A stretch of DNA of 64,000 bases from Clitoria ternatea (lineage: Eukaryota > Streptophyta > Magnoliopsida > Fabales > Fabaceae): contig CM075672.1 in NCBI GenBank assembly GCA_037962975.1, positions 130,868,001 to 130,932,000 on the forward strand, read 5' to 3'. Position numbers and translations under genes: made by a program. The notes under the pieces are model-generated. The model searched no databases. It worked only from the letters and a program-made list of their open reading frames with translations, and was not told where the DNA came from. Shown one piece after another: positions 1-11,600 of the stretch (position 1 is the stretch's first letter; the number at the start of each line of letters is the position of its first letter).

Positions 1-2286
1 TATGTGTAAAATGCAGTTTAAACCCTTTTTGTGCAACACCCTTGCACCAAACACCCTAAATGGGTTCCAATTGGCCCAAGGCAAATACACACAGTTCCTA
101 AATATCCTAAGGGACCTATTGGTACCTTTCGGGGATCCCAAAACCCACCGGATCTTAAAATCACCTATTTAGTTCCTTAAATCCACCATGAATCACTAAA
201 TGCATAATTCTCTAAATCAATTAAATCATAAATAGATTTTCATTCATATCACACTCTACAATCATGCATTCTAGCAGAACCTGCCCATAGCATTCACTAG
301 TCACACAATATTGGCTCCGTGCCACAATTCATCAAACCATTGCATTAAACATAAATGTAACTTTATCATCCACTATCAACAACAATTCATCCATATCCTC
401 ATCACATCACCTACTAACTATCTCATCATTCATTATCATAAACAATCATCAACATACCAACTCAATTCAATTATTAACCAAGGCATAACATAATTATTTC
501 ATCACACATAATTAACAGTTTATTACACACATATTCATATATTACATCAATTCATTCATCCTTGGCAATAACTCTTCGCTTGGCGTACCTTCGGGATTGG
601 CATCCTCCCTGTCACTAATTACTAAATGAAATCAAACACAGCAAGGGTGAGTGTTTGGCATATCATAATTAATATAGGACAAAATAATGAATATAACCAT
701 ATACTACCTACTCTTTTCATTACTAATTAACTTCTTCGGCTTCATTGCATTATTACATACATATACTTCTATCTACCTTTTTACATAAGATTCATAACCA
801 CACAATTCACATGCATACACATCATAATTCATCAAACTTATTAACCAAGTTTTTCACAATGATTTACATTTTATCAACTGTCATATGCATATATATATAT
901 ATATATATCAATCATCAGTGCATATTTTCCATAACTGACTCGCATGCATCTGACTCCTAGTATCTAGATACTAAAAAGGATCGGCCTTCAGCTGGGGATC
1001 CTACTTGAATCCTCGTGGACGCTACTTGGTCCACCGAGTCATGCTTGACTCTCCACCTCAACCATTGGGTCCTACTTGACCACTAGGTAGCTCAACTGGG
1101 CACAAAGGCCACGGGAGCCAAAAACGAGGGGCTACACATACCGTCGGCCATCCTACACCACATAATCACATAACAATCATATCATACATGTCATATCATC
1201 AACATATCTCATATACATTGTCAAAAACTAACATGCAATCATCACTCGGGTGACCTACTTATCAAGCCCATCATCACGAGCCATGTTATTCATGCACATA
1301 ATCATCATATCATTTAATCTCATTAAATCATATATAATAACATCAACCAATATCACACCACACGTTACTAACATCATTCAAAATTCATAATTTATTTGAT
1401 GTTATTCATGTATATGACTTATATATTTATTTCATTACTTCCTAGCTCACATTTACTTAATTGAGATAGTTCTTTATCAAACAATAACTTAATCACACTC
1501 AAAAATACTTATAAAATTATATTAATTATATTTAACCACCCAAAATCATCCACAATATTTTCTAAAAATTTCTAAGCCTCCCGAAGCTATCATTATTTGA
1601 ATCCTAATTAATTACGACCCAAACAACCCCTTACCTCTATTCCAAGCTTCAACAATTTGTTCTTGGTGTCGGTTACATCATCCGGTCGCTTGATTCATCG
1701 TTCCTCTTCTGAATTCAATGCCCACTTCATCGATCACTGGCCCAACGCTCGTTCCGGCACCTACGGTTACCGAAATATCAAACCGATTACTACATTTTCT
1801 TCTTTACACCCCCAAACTCATAATCTTAGCTTCCAAATCCATTAAAACTCAGAATCCAAGCTTCCCACATAACATGCAATTTTGATTTCAAGAGGGAAAA
1901 CAGAAGGAGAAGAGGAAACACGAGATTGAGGATTCCGCAAGCCTTACCTTAGTCCCAATTGCTCAAAACCACAAGAAATGGGAGCATCCACCAAGATCCT
2001 AGCAAAATCGCACCAAGGGAAAGGAAAAATAGAAGAAGAAGCTCTCGGGTTCTATTTTGCATGTCCCTGTTTTAATCTGGTCACGACGCTGGCGCTATGT
2101 GTCAGCTCACTAATTTGCACCTGATGCTACGCATCCCAACCACGCTACGCGTCAGGGTCCTGATTTTATTTTCTTTTAAATTCTCATTTAAATCTCATTT
2201 CCCTTTTCTTTTCTTTATATATTATTATTTTAAATTCAATAATACTTTTATTTATTTCCCAATATTAAATCATCATGGATGTTACA
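1..2286 (-). repeat. Relic LTR R1, minus strand, cut by window edge
   Basis: AT-rich sequence without a credible gene. It ends at 2277-2286 with GGATGTTACA, the complement of the TGTAACATCC that opens the LTRs of E1, E2 and E4 in this window, so I read it as the 5' portion of a minus-strand LTR whose other end lies outside the window. The stretch around 1600-1700 resembles 31660-31760 (shared layout of 'ttaattac', 'ccaagcttc' and 'tgttct' blocks), placing R1 in the same family as relic R3. A block at 640-655 is the complement of the ACTCACCC-type block found in the other LTRs. An AT dinucleotide run lies near 888-908. Small open frames here look accidental. Confidence 0.5.
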
Positions 2287-3805
2287 ACATACACCACCTA
2301 TTTTCCATTATAGTTCATTTAATTATAAAATGCCATTTTTTATTTTCATCACTCACACCCTCCTATTTATATATTAATTCATATCCTTTATCACTATCAC
2401 ACCCCGATTTCACAGACCCAAACCCCGATGTAATCAAGATAAATAGTTAATAAAAATATGGGTAAATTTTTCACGATTAAAAGAATTCCAAAACACCCTA
2501 ACAATTACATCAAGTCCCGAACCACAGAAAACCAAAAAGTGAGATATATGAAATTTACAACTAGATCGCAAGATAAATCGCCCATAAGTGTATATAAAAA
2601 TAATACAGTTTACAGAGGAAGAAGAATCTGTATACAGGGAACACGCCTAGTCCCATATATGAAGATATGAGGAAAGGCTCAACAAAGCAAACAAATACAT
2701 AACATAAGCCTAATAGGCCACAATCATCCCTATACATAAGTCATAAACATGCAATGCCTAGAATATATATACATATATATATATATATATATGATCATGA
2801 AACACCCATCTCCAACATCCATATTCCATAATTGACCATGTTCAATTCAACCTCAAAGTCATGTATCATCAACACTTGTACATACCCAAAAGGATCATAC
2901 ATCCAACGTCATTATATTCATCAAATGGGTATGAATTCCAATACCCTAAATATCAATATAACATTCATATATATGGCCATTTGCAATACAATCCACCAAT
3001 ATCACTAATTATTAACACTATCATGTACATTTTATTCACAATACAATAGATTATGATTGCTGCCAGCCAAGGTATTCCATTATCACTATTTACCTTCTCC
3101 AAGCCTTACTTTAAAACACCTCATCATCTCATGATATTCCTGCATCAATGCTAAAAATAGACAACATGGGAGAGTGAGTTATACATTTCAAATGATGAAT
3201 ATGAATACAATTGAGATTATATGCATATGCATATCAACATCATGTGTACTTTACTTCAAACCATTAATCATCATTATAATCATCTCAATCAACAACATAT
3301 ATATATATATAGTTCATCAATTGAACCCATAGCAAAGTACCACACATGCACATCATTGCCCATTATCACATTGGGCTAACATGAATCTTATCTACATCAT
3401 ATCAAATATCATCATAATTAGATCATTTCCATATATATACATATTGTAATCATATTCCATGAATCATAGCATGGAATCAACACATAGACACAAATATACC
3501 CTTCAATATATTGGGCCATCACTCACAGCATCATCATATATAATATCTTTTCTTTGTATTCATATTTTACATGTTGTCTTTAGGTATTCATTTACCCATC
3601 TCATCATCATTATATCTCAATCTTAACCGTCATCATATATCAACATCAATCATCATCATATTATAACACCTTTGGCATATCTCCATGCTATATGCAAATG
3701 CTCTTAGGCTAATGCATATGCATAATGGAATTAACAACAATTGCAGATCTGATTGTAGGAATAAACACCAAATATGGGTTCAGGCATGATCATATGACCA
3801 TACCC

Positions 3806-3817
3806 CTACTGCAGTAG
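3806..3817. repeat. Conserved 12-bp perfect palindrome in R2
   Basis: CTACTGCAGTAG is self-complementary and is retained at the equivalent place in the solo LTR (26931-26942) and both LTRs of E4 (47251-47262, 56169-56180), always next to a GTGTACACAT-like stretch. Confidence 0.7.
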
Positions 3818-5180
3818 TATAATGTGTACACATATCACTTAACGCATGCATAACACCAATTTTACTGGTACTAAACCGTATCGCCCATTTTGCAACACCG
3901 GTGATTTTCACCATGTCCGTGGTAAACAACATAATCATCAACATAAGGTGTTATGGGTCAACCATGAATCATGTCATGGTAGCTGTGATCCCAAGGACCA
4001 CCGGGGACACCTGCTCCTCAAGAGCCACCCCCCATAGGGTCAACCACATGTAGCTCCTCGTAGCCAAGCATGGGCAGCTTCGTGACTTACACACCGAGTC
4101 ATAGGGGAAACAACAAGAATGCTCGTGCACAGAGTCGCCCTCCCACTGGGCCAACTGGGGGAATCCCCTAACATTCCTTACCAGCAACGTATGATATGCC
4201 ATGGATGCAATGCAATGCTAATCAAATGTATTCTCACACTATGCATCCTATCATGTCACTCATTAATCATCGTCATCACCAATACCACCATAAAACTTTT
4301 TAGTGGATTTTATCATTATTGGTTTTAGCCATTGTTTCAAGTTTTAAGTGTGGCATTTCATATCGATATTCTTTATATCATTCATGCAAGTCAATACTTG
4401 CAACAATCACAATGACATCACAAACATCAACAACATTCAACCATCTTACATCGATATTAAAGGAATGCCTGGCATCCGTATTCATCTTTATTCATCAATA
4501 ACATCACCACACAATTCTTAGTGGGTTTTCATCTCATTGATCATTATCATTGTCGATATTTTAGTATGGCACACACAACGGTTCACTAATATAATTCAAA
4601 CCACACATACAACATCACACTTGGATCAATCACAATGGCATTCAACAATCATCAACAATAACAATCATCTTCTATTCAAGGAAATGACCAATAACATTAT
4701 CCATCATTATTCATTATCGACATCATCTCTGATTCGTCAATTTACCACTAACACATTGTCATTCAATTATCCTTTCATTAGTTTCATCATCATACAAGGT
4801 TGTGTCTTACAACCACATCATTTAACTTTTCATTATCAATCATCATAGCATATCATTAGCGGTGGGGCATACATATTCTCATCACATGACATAGGCATAC
4901 ACATACTTTGCCAAAGCCTTAAGCCATTACCAATCACCACTAAGACACACTATAATCATATACCCTTAATACAATCTCTTGTTTTTCGTATATATAAAAA
5001 GGAAAGGGTTTTAAATATTAACAAGCACTTGGCAATCTTCAAAAACCAAGTTATACGAGGGACATAACCATATCATCATGCATCAATTACTAAAACATAT
5101 TAAAGATGTGTACAATCAATTGCATATGCATGTCATGACTCAACAACACCAAACATGCAATAAAACTTATAAACAAATCA

Positions 5181-5480
5181 TGAATCGATTCAGGCAACCC
5201 TTGAATCAATTCATGCAATTTAGAATCCCAAAACAGTAAAACAAAGACTTGTGAATTGATTCATGGCTCGTATGAATTGATTTACACGAGTTAAAATGCA
5301 ATCCCACACAAACAGTAGGCTCTGAATCGATTCAGGCAATCGTGTGAATCGATTCATGACCCTGGAAGTCACTTCTTTTGGAAACAAAATGTCATGAATC
5401 GATTCAAGCCCAGGCATGAATCGATTCATGCAAATCCAGTAGCCTTTGAATCGATTCATGAGAGCATGTGAATCGATTCA
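5181..5480. repeat. Dyad array of GAATCGATTC doublets in R2
   Basis: Ten copies (some one or two bases off) of the palindrome GAATCGATTC, usually inside TGAATCGATTCA, start at 5182, 5203, 5253, 5274, 5324, 5346, 5396, 5418, 5448 and 5470. The steps are 21, 50, 21, 50, 22, 50, 22, 30 and 22 bp, so pairs about 21 bp apart recur about every 71-72 bp. Function unknown; the regular spacing suggests protein-binding sites on one face of the helix, which is inference. Confidence 0.85.
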
Positions 5481-5915
5481 AGAGTTAGGAAAGCCATCAA
5501 CTGCATTTTTAACTTAGGAAACGTCATTCCATACCCCCATTTATCAAACCCAACATTAATCATGCTTAAAACATGCACTCTCATGGAATTTTAACTCAAC
5601 AAACCATATATCTATATACATACATACATACTTCATCTCATCATGGATTATTTACCAACCAATGTATCATTCCCTTCAAAGGGATTCTAAAACTCTTATT
5701 TCTATCTCATATACATATGCATATAATTTCCAAAGCCAATGAATTGCCAATCACTATATTCAACAAATTATCATTCATCTCTTTATTTTAACATAATCAT
5801 GGCAAGGAAAGCATGAGTATAATCATGTACACTAATCATCAATCATCCAACTCATGTAATTGAAATATAAACTCTTCTCCTACCTCGAGAGAAGAACCAC
5901 AACAATTTGCATGTT

Positions 5916-5920
5916 CCAAA
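5916..5920. repeat. E1 target-site duplication, left (CCAAA)
   Basis: CCAAA directly precedes the left LTR and recurs directly after the right LTR at 15646-15650. Confidence 0.95.
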
Positions 5921-6138
5921 TGTAACATCCCCGTTTTAAAATTTAATGCTGAATAAAGAATGAACCATTAAGACTTGATTTCAACTAGAAATAACTGTTA
6001 AGTGCATTTAACTAAGTGAGTTTAAGCCATTAAAATATTAAAATGGTGGCGGACAGGGGATGAGGTGGAGTGCGCGTGACTGACGGGCACGCACTCTCCC
6101 ATCCCACTCTTGCTTTTGCTGTGCGCATGCACATATGT

Positions 6139-6150
6139 ATATATATATAA
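6139..6150 (+). promoter_or_regulatory. TATA box of E1 left LTR
   Basis: The run TATATATATATAA lies about 220 bp into the LTR, followed about 30 bp later by sequence that would begin the transcript. The identical right-LTR copy is at 13377-13388. Confidence 0.6.
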
Positions 6151-7683
6151 GCGTGAGCCTTGGTGAAAAACACTCTCGCTATTTCTTTAGACTCTTTCTC
6201 CGTCACTTCATCCTCTGTTTTCTCTCTTCGTCTTCATTCTTCTTCTTCCATCTCACTCTTCGCTCCTGGAGATCTTGATTCCAGTGCTGAAGAACAGACT
6301 ACGCTCCATCCCAGAATCAGGCGCAGAATACGACAAAGCCAAAGAAGACCGGACGAACCAGGAGAAGGACATCGGACCCAACGGCAAGAACGGAAAAGGT
6401 TTCTGAGGAGTCTTCTAAAGGTAGGGGGCGCTTGCATGTCAAATGCATGGTCTAAGAACGGTACCGGATGAACGTACTGCCAAGTGTGTGTGCATGTTTT
6501 TATAATTCATTAGAACTGATGCTGTGCATGTATGCATGTGTTCACAATTACTAAAACTGATGCATGATTTGAGATTTTGATGGTGATCTTCGTGACGATG
6601 GCGTAGTTTGCTCGTGGATGATAATGATGGGTCTATTTTGTTGTCACTATGAAAAATGTGTATGTGCATGTTCTTAATTGAATTGCTCAATGTTGTTAGT
6701 CTGATGATCGACTGTATCATGCGCTGGTGCGATTGACTGAATGATGATGAATAATGGGAGATATCCGTTCTTACTTGACGACTACGGTAATGTGTTCATG
6801 GCGCGATGATGTGTAATGATAAATGTGTTAGTTGCATGAGTAAGAGTGGGGTGACCCATGGAAGGTCAAGAACCCCAAGGGAAATGATTTCCAGTTACCA
6901 ACCCTGGCTAGATCCCAATAGGGCTCGTGGTAGCCGTTGGAGCTAGAGAAATGAGTCTCGAGACGCCGTGGGGGGCCGGTGCCACCTGGTAAGAGCTGAG
7001 GGACGAGGGGCCAAAAGAAAAAGGGGGCTGTAACTGAGAGTCTTTTCCCGAGTCGGATCCGCGTGCATACATATAGAAATAAGGCTGATTGTGGTGATGT
7101 GTAAATCTATATATGTGCATGTGTATGATTTTGAATGCATGAATACATATTGATGTGGAATAAACTCTGTGAATTATGCGTATTATGAATGTTGTTTGAA
7201 TTGTATGAATTTGGTTACTTGAGAAAAATTGAAGGAAAGCAGGAGCGTGTACTGACGCTGATACCGAGTCTGTGAGTATCATTTTACATGTAAAAGCTCA
7301 CCCCTGCAGTGGCCATTTTCAGTGAATGTCTCTCGTGAGGAGGATCAAAGGCAGAGCTGGAATGCTGGGCGGAGTGCTGATGCATTTCGAAGGTTTAATT
7401 AAGGCGTTGTTAGATGAAGCCCGGACTAGCTCATACCGGATGTTAACGTCTTTGTGAATGAATAGAACTTTATGAACAAGAAGAAGTCTGATTTTGTATT
7501 GTAATTATTGACGTGCACTTTTATGTATATATATGGATGTATGGTTTTGGTGTGTGTAATGCCATGTGTTGCTTTGTTTCCTAATTATGCTTTAATAGAT
7601 GCGCAGGAACAGCCTGATCGAGCAGGTTATAGCTAAGTCCGAAAGAACCAAGAATTGCCTTAGGAAAACTTATGTCGGATACG

Positions 7684-8210
7684 TTGGGCGGAGTCGTACC
7701 CCGCCCGAAGGCGTATGGCTAAGTCCGCCCAGGCGTCGTCATAATTAGTTGAGTTGGGCGGAATAGGTTCAAACTCTTCCTTTCTCCACAACCTACTAAT
7801 GTATATGTACCCTGTAACTTCTCATTTTTCCGAGTGAAAGGCGAGTGTGAGGATTTACTTAGTAAACCATTGTCCATACCCGACGGAGGAAACTACCTTG
7901 TAGTTGTGTTAAAGAGGCGTTATGTAAATTTCGTTTAGGCGGCGTTATACCTCGCCCAAGTAACTAGGACAGCCCGCCCAAGATAAATATACCCCGCCTA
8001 GCCTAGCAGGATGATTCTAACTTAGCCTTTTCATCAAATGCTACACGTGTGAATGTATTAGCATATTTTCCCTTATCTATTCCTCCTGTTGAGTAACCAG
8101 TATCACTCGAAGGGAAGCCTCATTGATTCTATCCGCTGCTGCATTCTTTACCCCGCCTGGACGGTGTCAGACTCCGTCTAAGCGAACAAACGGTGTTGTG
8201 CAATCCGCCC
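7684..8210. repeat. GGGCGG/CCGCCC inverted motif array in E1 left LTR
   Basis: About ten GC-rich motifs in both orientations stand out from AT-rich surroundings: for instance GGGCGG at 7686 facing CCGCCC at 7701, TCCGCCCA at 7724-7731 facing TGGGCGGA at 7755-7762, and CGCCC-type copies at 7953, 7975 and 7995 (steps 22 and 20 bp). Duplicated in the right LTR at 14922-15448. Confidence 0.65.
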
Positions 8211-8410
8211 TAGTGTAGGAGCGTTACGATAAACCCATTGAGCCGGCCCCAGTTTTAGCTTCCCTGTAGGTTGCTTTATGCGCGTGAATGTTTTTAGTTT
8301 TCCCCATTGCCTGCTTCCTTCTACATCAAATGTTACGTGACTGTTTTTTTGTGAAAAATTTTCTCATATTTTGGGATTTATTAGTTGTAGATAATTAGGG
8401 TGTTACATTT

Positions 8411-8422
8411 TGGTATCAGAGC
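8411..8422 (+). other. E1 primer binding site (initiator Met tRNA)
   Basis: TGGTATCAGAGC begins three bases after the left LTR and is complementary to the 3' end of plant initiator methionine tRNA, where minus-strand DNA synthesis would start. A short GGAC...GTCC stem (8423-8436) follows it. Confidence 0.92.
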
Positions 8423-8690
8423 GGACCGAAAAGTCCAAGGCCAAAATATGCTTACCAAGTGTAAGCGGTGGTGATTGTGTCTTTTGATTGAATGGTTGAA
8501 ATTGTTCTGATGCTGGTTGACCTGATTGATGATTGTCTTGAGGACAAGGGGTTGTTTCCCCTGGTCCGATTGTGTGTATGACTTAGGCGAATGACATAAT
8601 GTGCTAAGTTATTAATTGTTGGACTAATAACTAGATCGGTAGTGAGTGGCTCCGTATACTTATCCTTAAATGTCAATTTCAGGATAAGGA

Positions 8691-11600
8691 ATGGCGCATC
8701 GTCAAAGTATGGAGGCTATAGCCACAGCATTCCAACGCTTTGCTGATGTGTTTGAAAGGCAAGGCCAAACTCATCCTGAGGATGGCCATGTGCTGGACCG
8801 TTTCCTGAAGAGGAAGCCGAGTGAATTCTTAGGAGGACGGAACCCTGAGGCGGCGTTCAAGTGGACTCAGGAATTAGAGAGAATTTTTAGGGGTCTTCGC
8901 TGTACCGAAGCCCAGAAGGTGGAATGTGCAGTGTATATGCTACGAGATGAAGCGGAGAATTGGTGGAAGATAGCTAGGAGCCAATTCCCCGAAGATGACA
9001 ATCAACTGACATGGGACGATTTCAAGGCCTGCTTCCTAGACAAATACTTTCCCGACACAGTGCGGAGTCGGAAGGAGCTGGAGTTTATGGAGTTAAAACA
9101 GGGCTCCATGACTGTGGAAGAATACGCGACCAGATTTGAAGAATTGTGCCTATTTTATCCGCCCTTCCAGCAGCCAGGAACGGAGCACTCCAAGTGTCTT
9201 AAGTTTGAGAACGGACTGAGATCGGATATCAAGAGGGCCTGCAGATACCATGAAATCCGGAGTTTCCCTGCCTTAGTGAACAAGTGTAGAATATTCGAAG
9301 AGGATGACAGGGCCCATTCGGGCCAGTGCAGCAGAGCCAACCAACACTTGAGGCCTCAGCAACCACGTTTCAAGAGGCCAGGGAACGTGAGGAGGAATGA
9401 ACCCTTCACCAGATATCAGGACCATAATGACCGAGGGAGGCAGATGAGAGGACGACCAAGGTATGGCGGATGCTTTAAATGTGGCGGTGATCATTTTGCT
9501 AGGGAATGCAATGATACAAATGTTAAATGCTACCACTGCGGAGAGAAGGGACATGTTCGCCCGGACTGCCCCCAACTCCGCCAGGCAAACACCAATGTGC
9601 GTCAAGGAGGATATCAAGATCGGACCAGAGTGAATGATAACCCACGACCTGGTGGCAGAGGCAACGGAACCAGAGGAAATATGATGCATGCCCCGAACAA
9701 TCGAGAGAGGAACACCGGCCCAACAGCGACAGGAAGGATCTACACCATCAATGCAGAGGATGTTGCACCAGCAAACGATCTAGTACAATGTAAGTGCTCA
9801 CTTGGAATGAATACGCTTAATGTTGTTTTCGATTCGGGGGCAACCCATTCTTTTATAGCTGATGAGTGCGTGAAACGGTTGAAGCTACCAACTGTGTCTA
9901 TGAACCGGACTCTAGAAGTGGCCAGCCCCACTGGCCCTACTGTGTTCACATCGTCCATATGTAAAAATGTAGCATTTGAGTTGTATGATCGGAGTTTCGC
10001 CTTCGATCTGATTTGCATGCCCTTAAAGGGTCTTGATATTGTGCTTGGAATAGATTGGCTTTCAGCCAATAAGGTATTAGTAGATTGTAGAAACCGAGAG
10101 ATCGTTTTCCCAAAACAACCCACTGAAGATGGCACGGCACAAGGTATAACCCAACTATTTATGATGCTTTGTCTAACCAAAGAAGAGAATGAGCCCCTAG
10201 TGAACGACATTCCGGTTGTCTGCGAATTCCCAGAAGTGTTCCCAGAGGACGTCCCGAGTGTACCTCCTCATAGAGAAGTTGAATTCTCTATAGACTTGAT
10301 CCCTGGAGCCGAACCGGTCTCCAGTGCACCCTACAGAATGTCCTCAACTGAATTGATAGAGTTGAAGAAACAAGTGGATGAGTTACTTGAGAAGCAGTTC
10401 ATTAGACCAAGCGTGTCACCATGGGGCGCACCTGTGCTACTTGTTAAGAAGAAGGATGGCAGCTTGAGACTTTGTATAGATTATCGACAGCTCAACAAAC
10501 TCACAATCAAGAATCGATACCCACTGCCTAGAATTGATGATTTAATTGACCAGCTGCGTGGAGCCTCAGTCTTCTCAAAAATCGACTTACGATCGGGATA
10601 TCACCAAATCCGAGTGAAGGACTCGGACATTCCTAAAACTGCCTTTAGGACTAGGTATGGTCACTATGAGTATGTAGTGATGCCGTTCGGTGTGACGAAC
10701 GCCCCTGCTGTTTTCATGAATTACATGAACAGCATATTCCATTCCTTCTTAGATCGGTTTGTTATTGTTTTCATCGACGATATTCTAGTTTATTCTAAGA
10801 CATCGGAGGAGCATGAAGGACATCTCAGGGCGGTACTCCAAGTGTTGAAGGAGAAGCAATTGTTTGCAAAGCCTTCAAAGTGCGAATTTTGGATGGATGA
10901 GATCCACTTCCTCGGGCATGTGATCTCCAAGCGAGGCGTCTCGGTGGATCCTGCGAAGGTAGCTGCTGTAATAGCGTGGGAGAGGCCCAGATCGATCTCG
11001 GAAATAAGGAGTTTTATGGGCTTGGCAGGTTATTATAGAAGGTTCATCGAAGGTTTTTCTAAGTTGGCATTACCTCTGACTAAATTGACTCGGAAGAACG
11101 TTCCTTTTGTGTGGAGTCCGGAGTGTGAGAGCAGCTTCCAAGAGCTGAAGAATAAGTTGACAACTGCTCCGGTGTTAGCATTACCGGAGTTACGAGAAAG
11201 CTTCGTGGTCTATTGTGACGCGTCCGGACTCGGATTAGGATGTGTACTCATGCAGAAAGATCGGGTGATAGCATATGCCTCTCGACAATTGAGACCCCAC
11301 GAACAACATTATCCGACCCATGACTTGGAGTTGGCAGCAGTAGTTTTCGCATTGAAAATCTGGAGGCATTACTTGTACGGATCCAAATTTGAAGTGTACA
11401 GCGATCATAAGAGCCTCAAATACCTATTCGACCAAAAGGAGCTGAACATGAGGCAGAGAAGGTGGATTGAGTTTTTGAAGGACTATGATTTCGAGTTGAA
11501 ATACCACCCAGGTAAGGCAAATGTCGTAGCAGACGCTTTGAGTCGAAAATCCCTCCACATAGCAGCCATGATGGCAAAAGAAGTTGAGTTGTTGGAGCGG

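Larger units (their letters stand above)
2287..5915 (-). repeat. Relic LTR R2, part 1 (minus strand)
   Basis: Degenerate minus-strand LTR of the same broad family as the solo LTR at 25110-29012 and the LTRs of E4. Shared blocks read on the minus strand: the 'cccatatatgaagatatgag' type block near 2653, the ACTCACTCTCCC block near 3170, the palindrome CTACTGCAGTAG at 3806-3817 and the GTGACT-type block near 4080. It is interrupted by E1 after 5920 and resumes at 15651. The low-coordinate boundary is uncertain, probably between 2390 and 2450; 2287-2400 could belong to yet another layer. No gene seen. TA dinucleotide runs occur near 2771-2790 and 3298-3311. Confidence 0.55.
5921..8407 (+). repeat. 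E1 left LTR
   Basis: Starts TGTAACATCC and ends GTGTTACA, giving the usual TG...CA ends; the repeat is found again at 13159-15645 with a constant offset of 7238 bases and no indel. It contains a TATA box, the conserved CTCACCCCT block near 7299 and an array of GGGCGG/CCGCCC motifs. The open frames inside it (for example 6160-6471) are duplicated only because the LTR is duplicated. Confidence 0.95.

Noticed and set aside
1657..2450. Short plus-strand frames in the AT-rich relics
   Set aside because: Composition-driven open stretches without start context, introns or recognisable domains.
5181..5480. CRISPR-like array of short repeats with regular spacing
   Set aside because: The repeats are 10-bp palindromes with unequal 10-40-bp gaps in a plant LTR; no CRISPR-type repeat, unique spacers or cas genes.
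6908..7282. 124-residue minus-strand frame found in both E1 LTRs
   Set aside because: Duplicated only because the LTRs are near-identical; no domain, and antisense to the element.
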